64,000 nucleotides of DNA from Enoplolaimus lenunculus (GCA_030248215.1 JASANG010002861.1:1-64000), one strand, 5' to 3'. Numbered from the stretch's first letter, positions 47,988-61,114 are shown. Program-made: numbers and translations. The notes: a model not told the origin generated them from the sequence alone.

Positions 47988-49736
47988 GTTCTGGGACCGC
48001 AAAAGTACAACTGTTTAAAGTATACACCAGACACTGAACGAAATTAATGCTCAGAGGGAACGGTATGAACAATGTCACGTGTTGTTCACTCTCCCAATTT
48101 CAAGTCGTCCACGACTGGGTACACATAGGGACAACAGAGTCCGATAGCCGGGTTCATAGTTTCTAGTTTCACCACTGATGGATGACACAATATTGAGCTC
48201 AAACAATAGTAAACTATAGCTCATGAACAATACAACAAATTCAACAAAATATATAACATTAAACGTAATATAACTACTGACAGTAAAATAACTACAAGGC
48301 TGCAGTAAAATGTGTACAAAGGGGATGGACGTACGTCACACCTCCTAACGCTTCTTCCTCAGTTTTTAAGCATTAAGTTGGTTCACAAAAATGGGAAATT
48401 AACGCAACTGTTGCTCCATTATCCCAAATTGTATGCACTGGACCGCTGCTGAACACGGCAATCCAATATTGTGGTGATACCAAATGGTGCCTGTGTAGAT
48501 ATAAATACTGTTTTAAAAAATTTTAACATCCATCGCTCGTGAAAAAAACTGAAATTTTAAACTATAAACAATTCGGATAGAAAGAATTTGACAGTGAAAT
48601 TTTTCATAGTCAAGCAATCAGTGTTACTCAGTTATGAAAAATTATACTACATCACCGGGAGGCCGTAAGGCGGCATATAGGGAGCGTATACCCCCCTGAA
48701 AAATTTCGACGGAGATGTTAAAAACGAGCAATTTTAATACAGGATTTATAATTAACCTTTAGCTTGACACAAAATACTAGCGGGAATAGATGTTTAACGT
48801 CCAATTGCGATTGTGTTTAGTTGTCTTTGCATGGTCCCAAACCCCCCAGAAGCCTGAGCCTATCCATCCCAAACTTCGAGGTATAGGGGTGAGTACGACG
48901 CATCTGAAGATAGGTTGTAAAGAATGCAATCGAGAAAAGCTAAGCACATTAAATAATTATAATTTTTAAGCTCACACTACGCTTTATTCAAACATATTTA
49001 GCTATTAAGTGCAGTTTTGTTAGCATTCTCACCAAGTTTAACGGCTGTGTGCAAACTTTATAATTTATGCTAAATAAATACGCTTAAAATAGCTAAAAGT
49101 GCGTGCGTTTCGAAGGTTCGTGCAGTGAACGTAAAATAGAATTATGATGCCAATGATTCTACATAACGGACTGTAAGTTTTCTTAGTATGCCAATTCTTA
49201 GGGTCTAGTACACTTATGCCACAATTTTATAAGCCTAATCCAACGGTATAAACCTTCACAATATCTGTTTGAATTATGAACAGAGTTTTAACAGCCCTGG
49301 TTTATTTTACCTGCTCACAGTTCAATAGGCTTGAGGTTTTTTCATTCTAGAAATTTCACCGACTACATTCGTCTGTGTTGTTTTATAGTCCATTCTATAT
49401 CCAAACACATCTAAATGCATGAACCAACAAATGTTTTGCATCCTTTGCAAAGATATTAAATAATATAATTACGTTTAGCTTCTCGCTTGCTTCGATCGCA
49501 ACTTTTTCAGCATAGTTCTTCACGCAGTGTTGCGTTAAAAGCGGACATCATTACATCTAGCGATCAGATAATACCTTTTAAACTCACGTAAAGTCAAATT
49601 TTTTTATTATTTTGCATATTACAATTTTTATAAAATTGTTAAGGTTCTGTTATCTTCGCTGGCGAATGGTTCAAAACTTAACCCTTCCTGTAGCCGTTTA
49701 GGCGCCGAGACGACCGTTAATTGAAAATCCGGCTGC
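47988..49736. other. Intergenic, no gene seen
   Basis: No supported exon or RNA gene. Near 49475-49530 there is a fragment with the TAGCTTCTCGCTTGCTTCG motif that recurs near 62915-62960. Confidence 0.45.
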
Positions 49737-49860
49737 TACTGTAGTGACCCGAATAAGAGTGGGGACTGATATTTATTTGGCGTCTCCAGGGTTAGAATGA
49801 CCACTGAGTCATAGGAGCTTGACGCTCGAGCCCGAGGGGGCTCTCACGTCTTATGGAGAT
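49737..49860. mobile_element. Partial copy of the TACTGTAGTGACC element
   Basis: TACTGTAGTGACCCGAATAAG followed by GGGACTGATATTTATTTGG matches the right arm of 40288-40696 in inverted orientation. The opposite end was not found. Confidence 0.65.
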
Positions 49861-50434
49861 TTTACACTGCGCATAATATATGTTATAAATGTTATTAACT
49901 CTGTTCACAGTGTGTGTGTATTGCTCGTACATTATTGTACTTAGTTTGCTCATAGTATACTCTATGAGTTGAAAGGGTAAAAATATTAATTTAATTGCAA
50001 CGTGAACTTGATACTATTTTTTATAGCTTATCGATAAAGTTGCGTTGAGACTATAAACCTCAAAACTGTTCTCTAAAACGTTCCGTTTCCTTTATAGCAT
50101 ACTACAAGTTCAAAATACTGCATGATTGCTGAAACGGCAATATTTGTATTTCATGATTCTTTAATAAACAGTGCACGGTCGAACGGTTATGGTAGAGCAT
50201 TGAGACCACAAGAATTGTACGCAGCCTAAAATAAATTTTGCTATATACTCGGACGCTGAGTTTGTGCTTTTACTACACGTTTTCGACTCAAATTTCACAT
50301 TGTTTACTTTTGAACGCTTGTACACAAGCCTCGATTCTGTACGTTGAATTATTATATTACAAACGATATATTATGCGTTGCTTTTCAAGTCTGATTTAAA
50401 AATAAATATCGTTTGAGAAGAAGTCACGTCTTAC

Positions 50435-50608
50435 CAGTGGCGGATCCAGGATCGCAAAATGGGGGGCCCCAAAATTTCACAGGTAATAAAATTACTTTTG
50501 ACCTATACACAAACCACCAACTATTGTCACAAAATTGCTATAGAATTTTTGTCGAGATGCTGTTGGGGGGCCACGGCCGGGGTGGCCCCCCCCATGGATC
50601 CGCCATTG
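50435..50608. mobile_element. hAT MITE with perfect 8-bp target duplication
   Basis: It begins CAGTGGCGGATCCAGG and ends CCATGGATCCGCCATTG, an inverted pair, and is flanked on both sides by CGTCTTAC (50427-50434 and 50609-50616). Its 174 bp include GGGGGGCCCC and GGTGGCCCCC blocks. The perfect duplication suggests a recent insertion. It has no transposase. Confidence 0.93.
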
Positions 50609-50616
50609 CGTCTTAC

Positions 50617-52377
50617 TGAGAGAAATTGACTTTTTCTGTGCTTAATAGATGTAGTCCAATCTGCTATTGAGACCAATTGCCAATTAGCCTAGGTTAATTT
50701 GTTATTCTAAGCAAAAAGCAGTTTTGGCCAGGCCAAATCGCGATTGTGAGAGATCTAGTAAAACTGTAGTGACGTAAAATGCAACGCTAATTGGTTAATG
50801 GTATTTCGTCTGTCCAAATAAACGAGCCTGATTGGTCTATAATTTCAATATAGCAGTTTAAGCCTAGGCCACACTTTTATTACATAAAATAGCAGCTTGG
50901 CTTAGGTTAATGAGCAATCAGCCTCAATAACAGATTGGAGTACGAAATAAATATGGGCTTTAACTCTGATGTTTTTTAACTTATTTTTACCATATTTACA
51001 GTATGGCATCAATGCCTCTGTTCCTTTTGGATTAATAATAGGCCCATTGATAGAACAGGGCCAGAACAGTAGTATTTGCATATATATACCTAAATTGATT
51101 GCTTAAGACGAACCAAAATAAGTTATTCTGCTACTTTTTCGTTCGGAATATATATCTCCAACATTTCAAGTTTAACCGATTTAAAATGAAATATCATTTG
51201 AAAAAGAAGAACATTTCAAAGTTGAATTATAATTTTTCACTACTTTATACACAATTTCAATTCTTAATAGTTTTATTATATCTTGCCGTATGATGTGGTT
51301 CACAAAGCCGCCGTACCTGTTGGGTTCAAAGTAGTTATCGGTTTTTATCTCATTTTTTCTAAAATATTCAACTGAAGATGTATAGTTTGTCCAGTTGCCG
51401 GCCACTCTCTGGCTACACGTCAAAGTCTAAGATTATTTTACAGTGCGTTAATATTAACAATAGTCAGTATATTCTTTAGTGTAGAGTTTGCAGTTAATTT
51501 TTTTTTAAAAAAAGAGAGTTTAAATCATAACGCATTAGTTCAAGTTGACTTTACTCTTCGCTTTGTTGTCAGTTTATTTTTTGTCATTTTTTCGTATTCT
51601 TTTTCTTTCGTTGTCCGACAAAAGAAACGACGTCGGCTCTGCGAAAAAAAGATTGATGTTCATATTTTCGTCTCACGCAGCCCTGCAAAGTAGGCATTGT
51701 CAGTGCAGGGGCTCGAACCTTTTTTCGAACGAGTACCAACAACGTTCGTAACTGAGAACGCTTGTAATGCTGCAGTGGAACGTTTGCAATCAGGGGCCAC
51801 AAACATGCTGGTTGGGGGGCATCTCTTGCACACCCCCTGTAGTAACCGTGGGTTTTGGCCTTGGTGTCCAAGAAAAATAAAATTCGTAGAATGATTTTAA
51901 AAGCAACGAGCGGACAAAATCACGTTAAAATTTAACATTTCATAAAGTTCAATCAAATATCGATACAGTTGTGTAGGATCGCATTCTGTTACGAAAATTA
52001 TGTACGCAGAAGCTTGTGTGAGAAAGTATAGGCATTGTTCATTATAGTATTTTTTTCAGTTTGGTTTCAATCAAATGACAGAGCTGATTTGTGATGTTTA
52101 ATATTCAAGTTCAACATTTATGCAACTCATGCTAAGGAACACTGAAAAGCGGTCAGCCTTGCGCCAGTGCCTCAAACTCTGTCAGTCGAGTTCGTCCCGG
52201 TTCGTTAGGACTCAGCTTTTGTACACATTCCGCACAGTTAATATTGAGGCTTTAGTATTACGCTCAGGCTTTAGGCAATTGCTCATGGTTAGATTCTTAG
52301 ACTTCAGGCAAAGGTTATACTTTTTCTGAGCCTAAATCTAAGCCTAAGCCGGGGGCGAGAGTCTAGAATTTAGCACA
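50617..52377. other. Intergenic, no gene seen
   Basis: No supported exon. A degenerate TTAGGC-like cluster lies near 52240-52355. A fragment with ACAGGGCCAGAACAGTAGTA near 51056 may be a MITE remnant. Confidence 0.45.
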
Positions 52378-52548
52378 AGCCCGTAGCCAGCTTCTTTTGC
52401 TAGGTGGTGGTTAAACAATTTTCAGGAGGCAGCAGGGGCATGCCAGGCTTTTCTGTGGCTTTACAAGCAAGGTGAAAAAATTTTAGGGGGGTGCAAAAAT
52501 TTTCCAGAGGTGGTCGTGAGTCAGCGTGGCCCCCCTGGGTACGGGCGC
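52378..52548. mobile_element. MITE, CCCGTAGCCAG family
   Basis: Left GCCCGTAGCCAGC and right TGGGTACGGGCGC are inverted ends. The inside has TTTTCAGGAGG and TTACAAGCAAGGTGAAAA, shared with the copies at 53762, 54591, 54885, 60123, 61932, 63416 and 63701. Confidence 0.7.
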
Positions 52549-52769
52549 GATTCAACAACTTTGATCGACTGTTAATAATTTAGCAATTTTGCATGTAGAC
52601 GTGCTACTTGATTTTTAAACGCTGAGTGCGTTAGTCTAAAGTTGCTCTGTATACGTCACTGATCATATGTGATCGCTTCGGTGGCGAATTGAATCATCCG
52701 GTGTACGAAACAAATATATATTTCAAAGTTGTGAGCTGGTGATTTGATTTTCAGAGATTGATCTCAACG

Positions 52770-53122
52770 CAGGGTACAGCCAGACGCGTGCCCCCGGCTC
52801 CGGCAGGAAATCGATCTCCGGCTTTGGCTCAGGCAGAACTTCTGTCAGAGTTTCCGACAATTTCAGAAGTGAAATTTTGCATAGTTTTACAAAATTTATT
52901 TGTTTGGTGAGTTTTGTTTTAACTTTTGGTACAATTTTGAAACAAAAATTGCGGAGAATTCGTACGATATAATTTTAAAACCAAAAGTTTATACAATACC
53001 TCACATTTGCTAAGATTAGCAAATTAAACAACATTTTAGCTACCTAATTTCGCCTCACCTTCGACTGCGGTAAATTTTGTTGACCTCTGGCTTCAATAAT
53101 TTTTACCATCGGCTGCACCCTG
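52770..53122. mobile_element. MITE related to the CAGGRTGYAACCGG family
   Basis: It begins CAGGGTACAGCC and ends ATCGGCTGCACCCTG. Its interior (GCTCCGGCAGGAAATCGATC, AATTTCGCCTCACC) matches 16419-16719 and 28222-28495. No target duplication is visible. Confidence 0.65.
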
Positions 53123-53761
53123 CATCATTGGTATAAATTTTACTAAGGACATATTAAGGCAGTATTTACCAAACAAATAATGTTTCAGCGAGTTTTTTCG
53201 GTCCATATTCCGCGTTATCGGTGCCATTTCCTGAATTGAACAAAAGTCGTTCGCCTTTAGAAAATCTTCAACCTAAATTGTACCTAATCTAAAACCACCA
53301 TATGACCCGACTAACAATTTTTAGCTCCTCTAGCAAGGTGAGCTGGCTACAGGTATAATTTGTTAGTTTTTAATTTTTATATTTTCGAAACAAAATCTAA
53401 TTTTGGATTCGACGTCTTGTGTCAAGTGGAATTGTTCAAAAATAATCTGTGCCTCGTGTCAATTGTGCAAATAACTCACGTTTCCAAGAAACGTTAACAC
53501 ATTTAAATTTTTAAAATTACTGCATTACACAAATCAGTTGATGTCAACTACTGCACACGCGTGAGACGGGACTACAACTGCAGGGGTGCCCTCCCACGAA
53601 ACTTGTCGCACATCTCCTAACATAAATTTTTTTACAGGACTAAAAAATCCCATGTTGGAAAAAATTTCTTTGCCCATCTAAAAACGTCTTTGTCCCCCTA
53701 AACCGATAATTTCGGGTTGCGATGCTAAAGAAAGCGAGCCCGTTTGCTAAAGTGGTGCAAC

Positions 53762-53906
53762 GACAATAGGCTCAGCCTTCCTGGAAACATTTTGGCCCCC
53801 TAAAAAATTTTCAACCTTGCTTGTAAGTCATCGAAAACCCTTGCAGGCCGCTTCTGAAAATTTTTTAGCCCCCCTTAATAGCAAGGTGAGTTGGCAACGG
53901 TCGTGT
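53762..53906. mobile_element. Partial MITE, CCCGTAGCCAG family
   Basis: TTTTCAACCTTGCTTGTAAG and TTTTTTAGCCCCCCTTAA, then AGCAAGGTGAGTTGGCAACG, match the right part of the family. The left end is truncated. Confidence 0.6.
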
Positions 53907-54215
53907 GACGGAGAGATGGTGGAATTGAACAAAAAAATGTTATTTAGAAAATGACAATAATTAAAGTTTATTTTTTTGCGAATTTTTAATGTAGGTCGTG
54001 TAGTTGGTTCTTTGTTGCAACGTTTAAAACATTTTCGTTTTGTTCCAAATTTTGGACCAGTAGTTTTAATAAGCGAATATTCGCTATGTAGAATCAAAAC
54101 GACTGCGAGTACTTCAGGAGACAAAATTCTTGGTGTTTTTGTTACGCATATAAGGTGCGTGTGGTTCGACGAAAAACGTACCACACAATATTTATGCGAA
54201 GACGTATCATGCCAG

Positions 54216-54282
54216 TTCGTCGCTCGACAACTCGGTGACCGACAACTCGGTGACCGACAACTCGGTGACCGACAACTTGTAT
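54216..54282. repeat. 15-bp tandem repeat
   Basis: About four copies of CGACAACTCGGTGAC. A similar motif, inverted and degenerate, occurs near 58790-58835 (AGTTGTCGGTCGACGAG). Confidence 0.85.
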
Positions 54283-54590
54283 CCGGTCTGTCGTGGCCTC
54301 GGTAATTTTGCTACCCATCAATAGGTTTGATTTTAGGCTTATTGTGCTTCGGATTATGCTTCGATTTAAGATTAAGACATTGTTATAGCAACAATTTGCC
54401 GAGAGGAATTGTCACAGTCTCATTCAAAGAACCCACCGAAATCGTTCGGTAAAAAAATTTATGAATTGCTTGTGTTTCACATTTTTTCCATTTTGTTAAG
54501 AAATAATTGACCCTTCGAAAGCAAAACTAAACCAGTAGACATGAAAATTTAACAAATCATGGAAAGAATTATTTTGGTTTGAAGTGTAGC

Positions 54591-54757
54591 CAGACCCGTA
54601 GCATCTCACATTGCTAGCGGGGGCTACAAATTTTTAAGATGGGCATAGGTACGAGAATTTTCATTGACTTACAAGCAATGTTGAAAATTTTCTATGGAGA
54701 CCAAAGATTGTCTAGGAAGGTTGAGTCCCACTGGCTCCCTTTGGCTATGGGCGCGAG
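54591..54757. mobile_element. MITE, CCCGTAGCCAG family
   Basis: Left AGCCAGACCCGTAGCA and right TTTGGCTATGGGCGCG are inverted ends. TTGACTTACAAGCAATGTTG lies in the centre as in the sister copies. Confidence 0.7.
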
Positions 54758-54884
54758 TGCAGCGGAACAGACGTGGTTAGTCCTTGGTTAATTTAGTTCG
54801 ACATTCAAAGAATAGGACTGCACAATGCGATTCCTCATAGTTAAATTTTATAACCTATTCTTGATTTTTGTATATATATCAACG

Positions 54885-55052
54885 GCTTGGCGTAAGAAAC
54901 AGGGCCCAGGTGGGGTAAAAAATTTTCACATAAGAGGCAACACAAGTGTTTTCGATTACTAAACAAGCAAGATTGAAAATTTTCTACGGAAAGGACAAAT
55001 TTTTTCAGGGGGACTGAGTCCCCTGGCCCCCTCTTGCTACGGACCCGAGTGT
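54885..55052. mobile_element. MITE, CCCGTAGCCAG family, diverged left end
   Basis: The right end CTTGCTACGGACCCGAG and the centre AAACAAGCAAGATTGAAAAT match the family. The left end (GCTTGGCGTAAGAAACAGGG) is diverged. Confidence 0.6.
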
Positions 55053-55898
55053 GCAGCGTTATAGCCATGTCGATATTAAAAACTAGAACCTCAATTGTAG
55101 TTTGTATCACAAATTCATTAAACTATCTATTTTTATGTGTTTTTAGTCAGGAGAGGAAAAGGCTTCGTAGATATACACTATAGCTTTCTTAATCAGTTTG
55201 CACGCTTGCCGAAGAGTTTGTATCAACAAGCGCTGCGTTTTGATATCAAGTTGAAACGGTTTGAGTCCATAGCCCAGCCGGACAAGGGGAATCAACTACT
55301 AATGAAAAATTTTCGCCCCACTGCCAAGAACAGTTTCAGCAACGCTCTTAAGCTTATTATATTTCAACCACTATCACTTCCAAACATCCCCATGAAGCCG
55401 GTACGCTAGCTACGGGCCTGAAAAGTGTGTGTTGCTGAAATATATATTGACTATAAAAAGTGTATTTCAGCATGCGCCAAATTTTTTTCGGCCTCCAGAA
55501 ATCAGCAGGATTATTCTCTATCCAGTACAACTGAACATTTGCTTGTTTTTCTAGAAGTTTAAGGAGGAAATATATCTCCGCTACCTTTTACTTGTATATG
55601 GTTTTGGTTACAGGGCTGATATAAATAAAATATTTCCGCACCCATTACGTATAAGCTTTGCCCATCCTGGCTGAAATGTAACTGTATTATATAATTGACT
55701 TCAGGAAAATTTTACTTTTCCACACTGGAAAACTTTTTGCCGATATCTACTCAAACTTCATAGTACCCGGGCTGATTTCCGTACCATTGCTCCAAAACAC
55801 TGAATCGCCTAAACGGTTTGAATATGCCATTGGCCCTATTCTTTTCCGACTCGTTAACCGTTGGCATTCTTTCACTCTCGTACACGTCAGTCATTAAT
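55053..55898. other. Intergenic, no gene seen
   Basis: A 90-codon plus-strand frame (55137-55409) has no recognised domain and is not called. Confidence 0.45.
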
Positions 55899-56076
55899 GG
55901 TCAATGTACAGAACAGGATTTTGCAACCGTGGTATAAACATACTCGTCAGCCTAAAGTCTAAGTCAAACAATGAGCGTATACCTATTAAGCCTAAGCTAA
56001 AAATTACTCTAAATCTTACGCTTACTCTAGTGCAGTCCCGTCAAAAAAAGTTCCGCCCCTGATGCTCACATGAGCC
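55899..56076. mobile_element. MITE with TTAGGC-like core, decayed copy
   Basis: Left end GGTCAATGTACAGAACAGG and right end TTCCGCCCCTGATG...GAGCC match 28795-28973. The hexamer core is short and diverged. Confidence 0.7.
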
Positions 56077-57162
56077 ATTAAATGTATACCAACCTTACGC
56101 AATCGTTTTAAATAACAATTTCGCAGCCTCAAAATAGACAAGGAACTCGCTGTTTACCGAAATAAATGAAAAAGAATTCAAAACTCGTTTAAATTTATCG
56201 TTGGGACGTTATTATAGTACGAAGTATTAGTCTGAGATGGGACAGTATTTTTTTGATAAAGTCTAGTAAAATCAAACGCGATACCGTATAGTTTTCGTTA
56301 ATATTTTTAGTGTCGACAGACTTATATAGAAAACGGAGAAATTTCTAACGGGACATGTACGTCATTTATAATAATGAGAAAAAACGTTGTTCGTTTAGCG
56401 AAACGAGTGACAAGCCAAATACAATTTTAGTACTAAATCTTAAGACAAATGTTTTTATTTGCTTCTCGATTCATGCTGTGGTCCCTAGGTCTGGGCAGTC
56501 CCTTTTGGAGGTGCCAAGTGGTTATTTACGTTTACCGTGATCAATATAAAGACAAGGCTTCATTGCGTTATGGTGAAATTTGCGTTATATTCGAAAATTT
56601 GCGCACGTTAACATATTGCAGTATAAATGCAATAACATTGCAGTATTGCAGTATTTGTCAATAGTGTAACGTTTTAGTTTATGTAGGCAGTAGTAACGTA
56701 GTATATAAATTGAGATTGGTATAAGAGCAGATACCAAAAAATGGGCTAAAATATTGCTGATTAAATAAAAATTAGCAAATATTTATCGATACTTCTTGTA
56801 TAGACAATGCCTCTGGCAGAAAAAAAACGGTTTTTGGATTGGAGGGGGCAGCTCTGCTTCCCCCTTCTCGGTAATCCTTACTTGTCAATGTCCGTCGTAG
56901 TATCCCTGAAGCGGTTTTGCGTTGTATTTCGCCGTTGTCTTTCCTACGAAATACGTGATTCATCTTTGAAAGAGTTATTCGTTAGTTATTTATGCAACGA
57001 GTTTAAGGAATAAAGTGTTTATATTTTGTTTACATTTGGTGAGTATTTTGAACTATAACGCTCTTACGAGGGGAGTATGGGTCCTGGGTCCTCGGCGATT
57101 TAGCTTTAGGCCGATATGGTGCTGGATGATATTGGTTACCGACCGTTCTTAGGGCCTATGTT
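56077..57162. other. Intergenic, no gene seen
   Basis: Short frames only; none is supported by homology or splice structure. Confidence 0.45.
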
Positions 57163-57299
57163 TCTTAAAGGGGCGTCCAAGCTTCTGGTGGGTCTATAAA
57201 ATTGTATGTAGAACATTTTTTTGCCTTAGGCTTAGGCTTAGGGATTCATTTTTGCAACGCTTAGGCTTTGGAAAACGCTTACTGTGACGCCCCTTAAAG
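57163..57299. mobile_element. Small element with GGGGCGTC ends and TTAGGC-like core
   Basis: Left TTAAAGGGGCGTC and, inverted on the right, TTTAAGGGGCGTC flank a core with CTTAGGCTTAGGCTTAGG. The terminal sequence differs from the GGGGCGGAAC family although the core is alike. Confidence 0.6.
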
Positions 57300-58039
57300 T
57301 TATTGACCGTTTTTAGCATGGGCTTCGCCAGAATATTGGGTTTAAAGGATGCAATCGGTGTCCATTCGAGAAACCTTTTGAATAATAAGCACCGAAACCA
57401 ATTGTGTCAAAATTTAGCACCTAAATTGCGTTCGCCTTCTAGCTGGCTAGCTTTTGTGCTGTAATACAGCGGCCTGAACGACCAGAAATTTATCGATACG
57501 CCACTCAATAAACAGTATACACAGTGTTAACTTATGATGTTAGTCAAACATGTTTCGTTCTCTCTAGAAAGCAGGGTACCAACTAAATTCGGATTCCGGC
57601 TGAAATTGCAGCAAAACGTATGTTTAGATTCTGCGAAATGTCATCACTAAGCCGAAATTTTGACCTTTTGGTTGCCCGTCTACTATCTGAACATTCTGAG
57701 TGTCGGGAAACTGGTGAACAACTTATACTATAAACAGTAACTTTTTGTGTTTCTTAATTGAACGAAATGAAACATTGTCGTACATCATCTCAAGTCGTAC
57801 GCTTGCACTTGAAGTTACTTGCTACAAACAAACAATTTTACTTTTACGGTTTTTTTCCAAAACAATAAAATGAGTATCAAAAACTGAAATGCAATTCCTG
57901 ATTCAATTTTGATTTCAGTTAAGACAAAACATTGTGATTTCGACAGCAATTCCGATTCCGACTAAATTTCATTCCGGCAGGATCCCAGCTACGTACAAAC
58001 GTGAGGGGGTGTACAGATCACAAAATCCACTCTGCACTA
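57300..58039. other. Intergenic, no gene seen
   Basis: AT-rich sequence without recognised features. Confidence 0.45.
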
Positions 58040-58175
58040 GTGACTTCAAGGGATGAACGTTACTTTAGGGACCTTGCCATTTTATCACAAAAAATTTAGT
58101 GACTTCAAGGGGATGAACGCCCGTTCCACGTCAGTAATTTTTTTGTGATACAATGGCAAGGTCCCTAAAGTACCT
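58040..58175. repeat. Foldback structure with internal direct repeat
   Basis: The arm at 58061-58097 (TACTTTAGGGACCTTGCCAT, then TTTATCACAAAAAAT) is inverted with few mismatches at 58136-58172. AGTGACTTCAAGGGATGAACG occurs at about 58040 and, with one extra G, at about 58099. It could be a small transposon relic or a hairpin transcript. Confidence 0.75.
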
Positions 58176-59710
58176 TACAATTACCGCTCCCCACACAAAA
58201 TTGGCACATATTATAGCATACAGTAAAAATTGTGCTTCATAACTTTTGCCAGCCAGCCTACATTGGCATAAATCTTTGGATTCGCCGTTGTCCATTCTAT
58301 GATACCTTATACTTACAAGCCAGTCCACAGCTTTGCCCAGGTCGAGGGAGTAATAATGGGGGTTTACGTATAAAGCCTACTTTGGGATATTTGTGTAGCA
58401 GTTTTTGTTCCAAACACGTTTTCACTTTAACACACGAAATTTCCTTCGAAATTTTTGGAGATAACATAGCCCTTCTTTCAAACTCCTGGCGACGCCAATG
58501 CCAGAAAGGTCCAAACTTGTTTCTATGAAATGAGAAAACACTGCCTGTGTGCCAAACCAATTTTAGAGGCACGTTTAGTGCTTAACAATTTTGTGGTCAC
58601 CAGCATTCGAATGACTATTAATTCGAAACGGGAGACGGTTTTCGAACCTGTGGCAATTCGTTGCATAACAACTTATCGTTGACCAATGTCCAGACGCCTA
58701 TTAATAAATCTAAACACAATCCTAAGCTTAAGCCTAAAACTAAAGCTTTAATGATGTTGCGAAGACTTGTCGAGTCGATGAAATTTCGCATTACAAGTTG
58801 TCGGTCGACGAGTTGTCGGGGGACGTATTGTCGTGATTCCACCGTCAATACTAAATTCACCCCTCGTTGTTATTTAAAACTATTTACAGCCAAGCAGACG
58901 GCAGCGTTACTAGGAGGCACTATTAGTAGCGTCGACATTGAAGAGAAAACTATGCGAAACGTATTTTTCACAAATTACTAAATTCAGACAGTTATAATTT
59001 TGAAAATTCGTCACAATTTGCGTGTTGCCGATGGTTTATAACATCGATGTAGTAGTAGGTATTTATGTAAATTAACGCTTGATTGAACTAAATTTTTAGA
59101 ATTTTCTAAAGTTTAAATTAGTTGGAAATAGCCGTTTGACAGTATAAAGCAGTACTCAGAAAGCTAAATGAACGCTTTTGCGAAGTGATTTAGAATTTTT
59201 GTGGTTTCCAACTTTACTTTTGTTGCGTAGAAGGCGTCGGCAAGATTTGATTTCGGGACGGACGAATTACTTTGCGAAATGCTGGAGCCAGTTTATTTAG
59301 CGATTCTATTTTTTGGAGCTATAAGATATTAGCTGGTGATTCTAATGCCCCTAAAAGTTGTTGCTTTTTTCTAGGCCATTATTTTTCAACCTGCGTTACA
59401 TCTAAAATAGTCATAACCTATCAGTATAGTTGGTGTTAGGTCTCGTAGCTTTCAGACCGGTGAGTAGTGAGGATAGATATTAAGGGCGTTGTTCACATTT
59501 GATTTGTCCTACTTTTGAGCCAGTGTTTAGATCCGCAATTATGGCAGTTCGTCTGTTTGATATGCGTACCGGTGATAGTTGATATACACATTTGAAAATA
59601 CGAGCCTTAGTCTGTGTAGAAATTTCAAAAGAGGATATGTCTCACATAAACCGCTTCGTTGTATACCACCCATGGATTTTTTAAATCCTAGGCATATATC
59701 CAACTATCCG
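58176..59710. other. Intergenic, no supported gene
   Basis: Overlapping open frames on both strands at 58618-58981 carry GTTGTCGGTCGACGAGTTG-like repeats related to 54216-54282 and hexamers near 58720. No domain was recognised. Confidence 0.45.
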
Positions 59711-59879
59711 CAGGGCCGGAGCAGCCACCCCCCCATACCCCATTTGGTGTGCCACCTTAAAGAGGTGCCCCCCACTTTAACAAGATGTTATGCAAAAAAT
59801 TGGAAAAATACTTTAATCATCGCAAGGGAGCCACCACCGCTTAATTTTGGGGGGCCCACCGTAGTCTGCTTCGACACTG
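59711..59879. mobile_element. hAT-like MITE, CAGGGCCGGAGCAG family
   Basis: It begins CAGGGCCGGAGCAGCC and ends CTGCTTCGACACTG. Flanking octamers ACTATCCG (59703-59710) and ACTATCTG (59880-59887) match at seven of eight bases. It is a sister of 47797-47979. Confidence 0.78.
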
Positions 59880-60122
59880 ACTATCTGCCTCGCCCGACGT
59901 CCTTGTTCGACAAAAGTAAAAACTCACTGAAACTTTTTCAAACTCAAATATTAATCCAGTCTTAAGTGTTTATTTGCATTTTTTTTCGTTGCGCTGAATA
60001 TTGCATTGTAAACAAGGTTAAGTGGTGTTTCCAAAGTTAGATGATATTTATTTATAAGCACACAGAGAGATTTAGTAATATTTCAATAATAATCGCACAC
60101 TTGTTTTTTTATTAAAGTCAAT

Positions 60123-60288
60123 AGCGCCGTAGCCAGAGGGGACAGGGGACTCAGTACCCGTCTTCCGTACAAATTTTGGCTCCTGGTGGAAAAGCTTCAA
60201 CCTCGCTTGTAGTCCTATGAAACACTTTTTGTCTCTGCTAAAATTATTTTAGCCGCTTCTTAGCTTGTTGTACTGGCTACGGGTCTGT
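60123..60288. mobile_element. MITE, CCCGTAGCCAG family
   Basis: Left CCGTAGCCAGAGGGG and right TACTGGCTACGGGTCTG are inverted. CAATAGCG precedes it and TAATAGCG follows it, a probable 8-bp target duplication with one change. The first few terminal bases on the left seem lost. Confidence 0.7.
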
Positions 60289-61114
60289 AATAGCGTTGCG
60301 TTGAAAGAGCAGAGGTAGTAATATAGTTTCTCATAATTTTGGCGCCTTACGGCAAGGGCGTACCAGGATGGTATGGAAGGCATTTTTCTGACGTGCCCTC
60401 GCTATCAGGGAGGGGGGAGGGCGACTGTACGGAAGCTATGAGCAATGCAAGCTAGAAACTAAATACGTATTTCAAAACTACGGCGGTTTTTGCTTAAATC
60501 AGTCACTTTAGCTGCCGTTAAAATTTGCTATAGCAACGATCTTGATATTAAATTTAAAAAGCTTGTACACAGCATCTGGAGTCACTTAAAAAACTACGAG
60601 TCCCCTCGAAAAACTGGTACGTCAAGGTAACTGTAGCTGAGTGGTTATAGTAAACATCTCCTTTACCTGTTAGACTTCGATCATGGCTTGAAATTAGTTC
60701 TGATACACATAATACTGAATATTCATATGAAAAAGGTTTAATATCTTCAGATCTCAAAATCCGATCCACTACACCTTTGTACTGACAGTTTGCTTCCAAA
60801 ATTATTTACCACAATTTCCGGTTACACTTGCAATATGTATATATTCAACATGGCAATTATAATGCGTGCGTCCTGCAATTTTTCACTGCATGTTTGCCGA
60901 AATATGCAATTTTGTGTTGCATTTTTTGCGGCTGACCATATACGTTTGTTGTTGCAGGTGAAAATGAGGATAAAACACTTTTTCCACTTTTATGTTTTGA
61001 TTTCGGAATTAAAATCATTTTAGGTTAATGTTTATTTGAAAATTTATTCAAAATATTATGTTTGACGTTTGCCACTCAAATGAAAGGTGTATACAACCAT
61101 ATTTGCGTTATTTA
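60289..61114. other. Intergenic, no gene seen
   Basis: No supported exon. TGCAATTTT-rich sequence near 60830-60970 may be a distant relative of the CTATTCACA MITE family. Confidence 0.4.
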
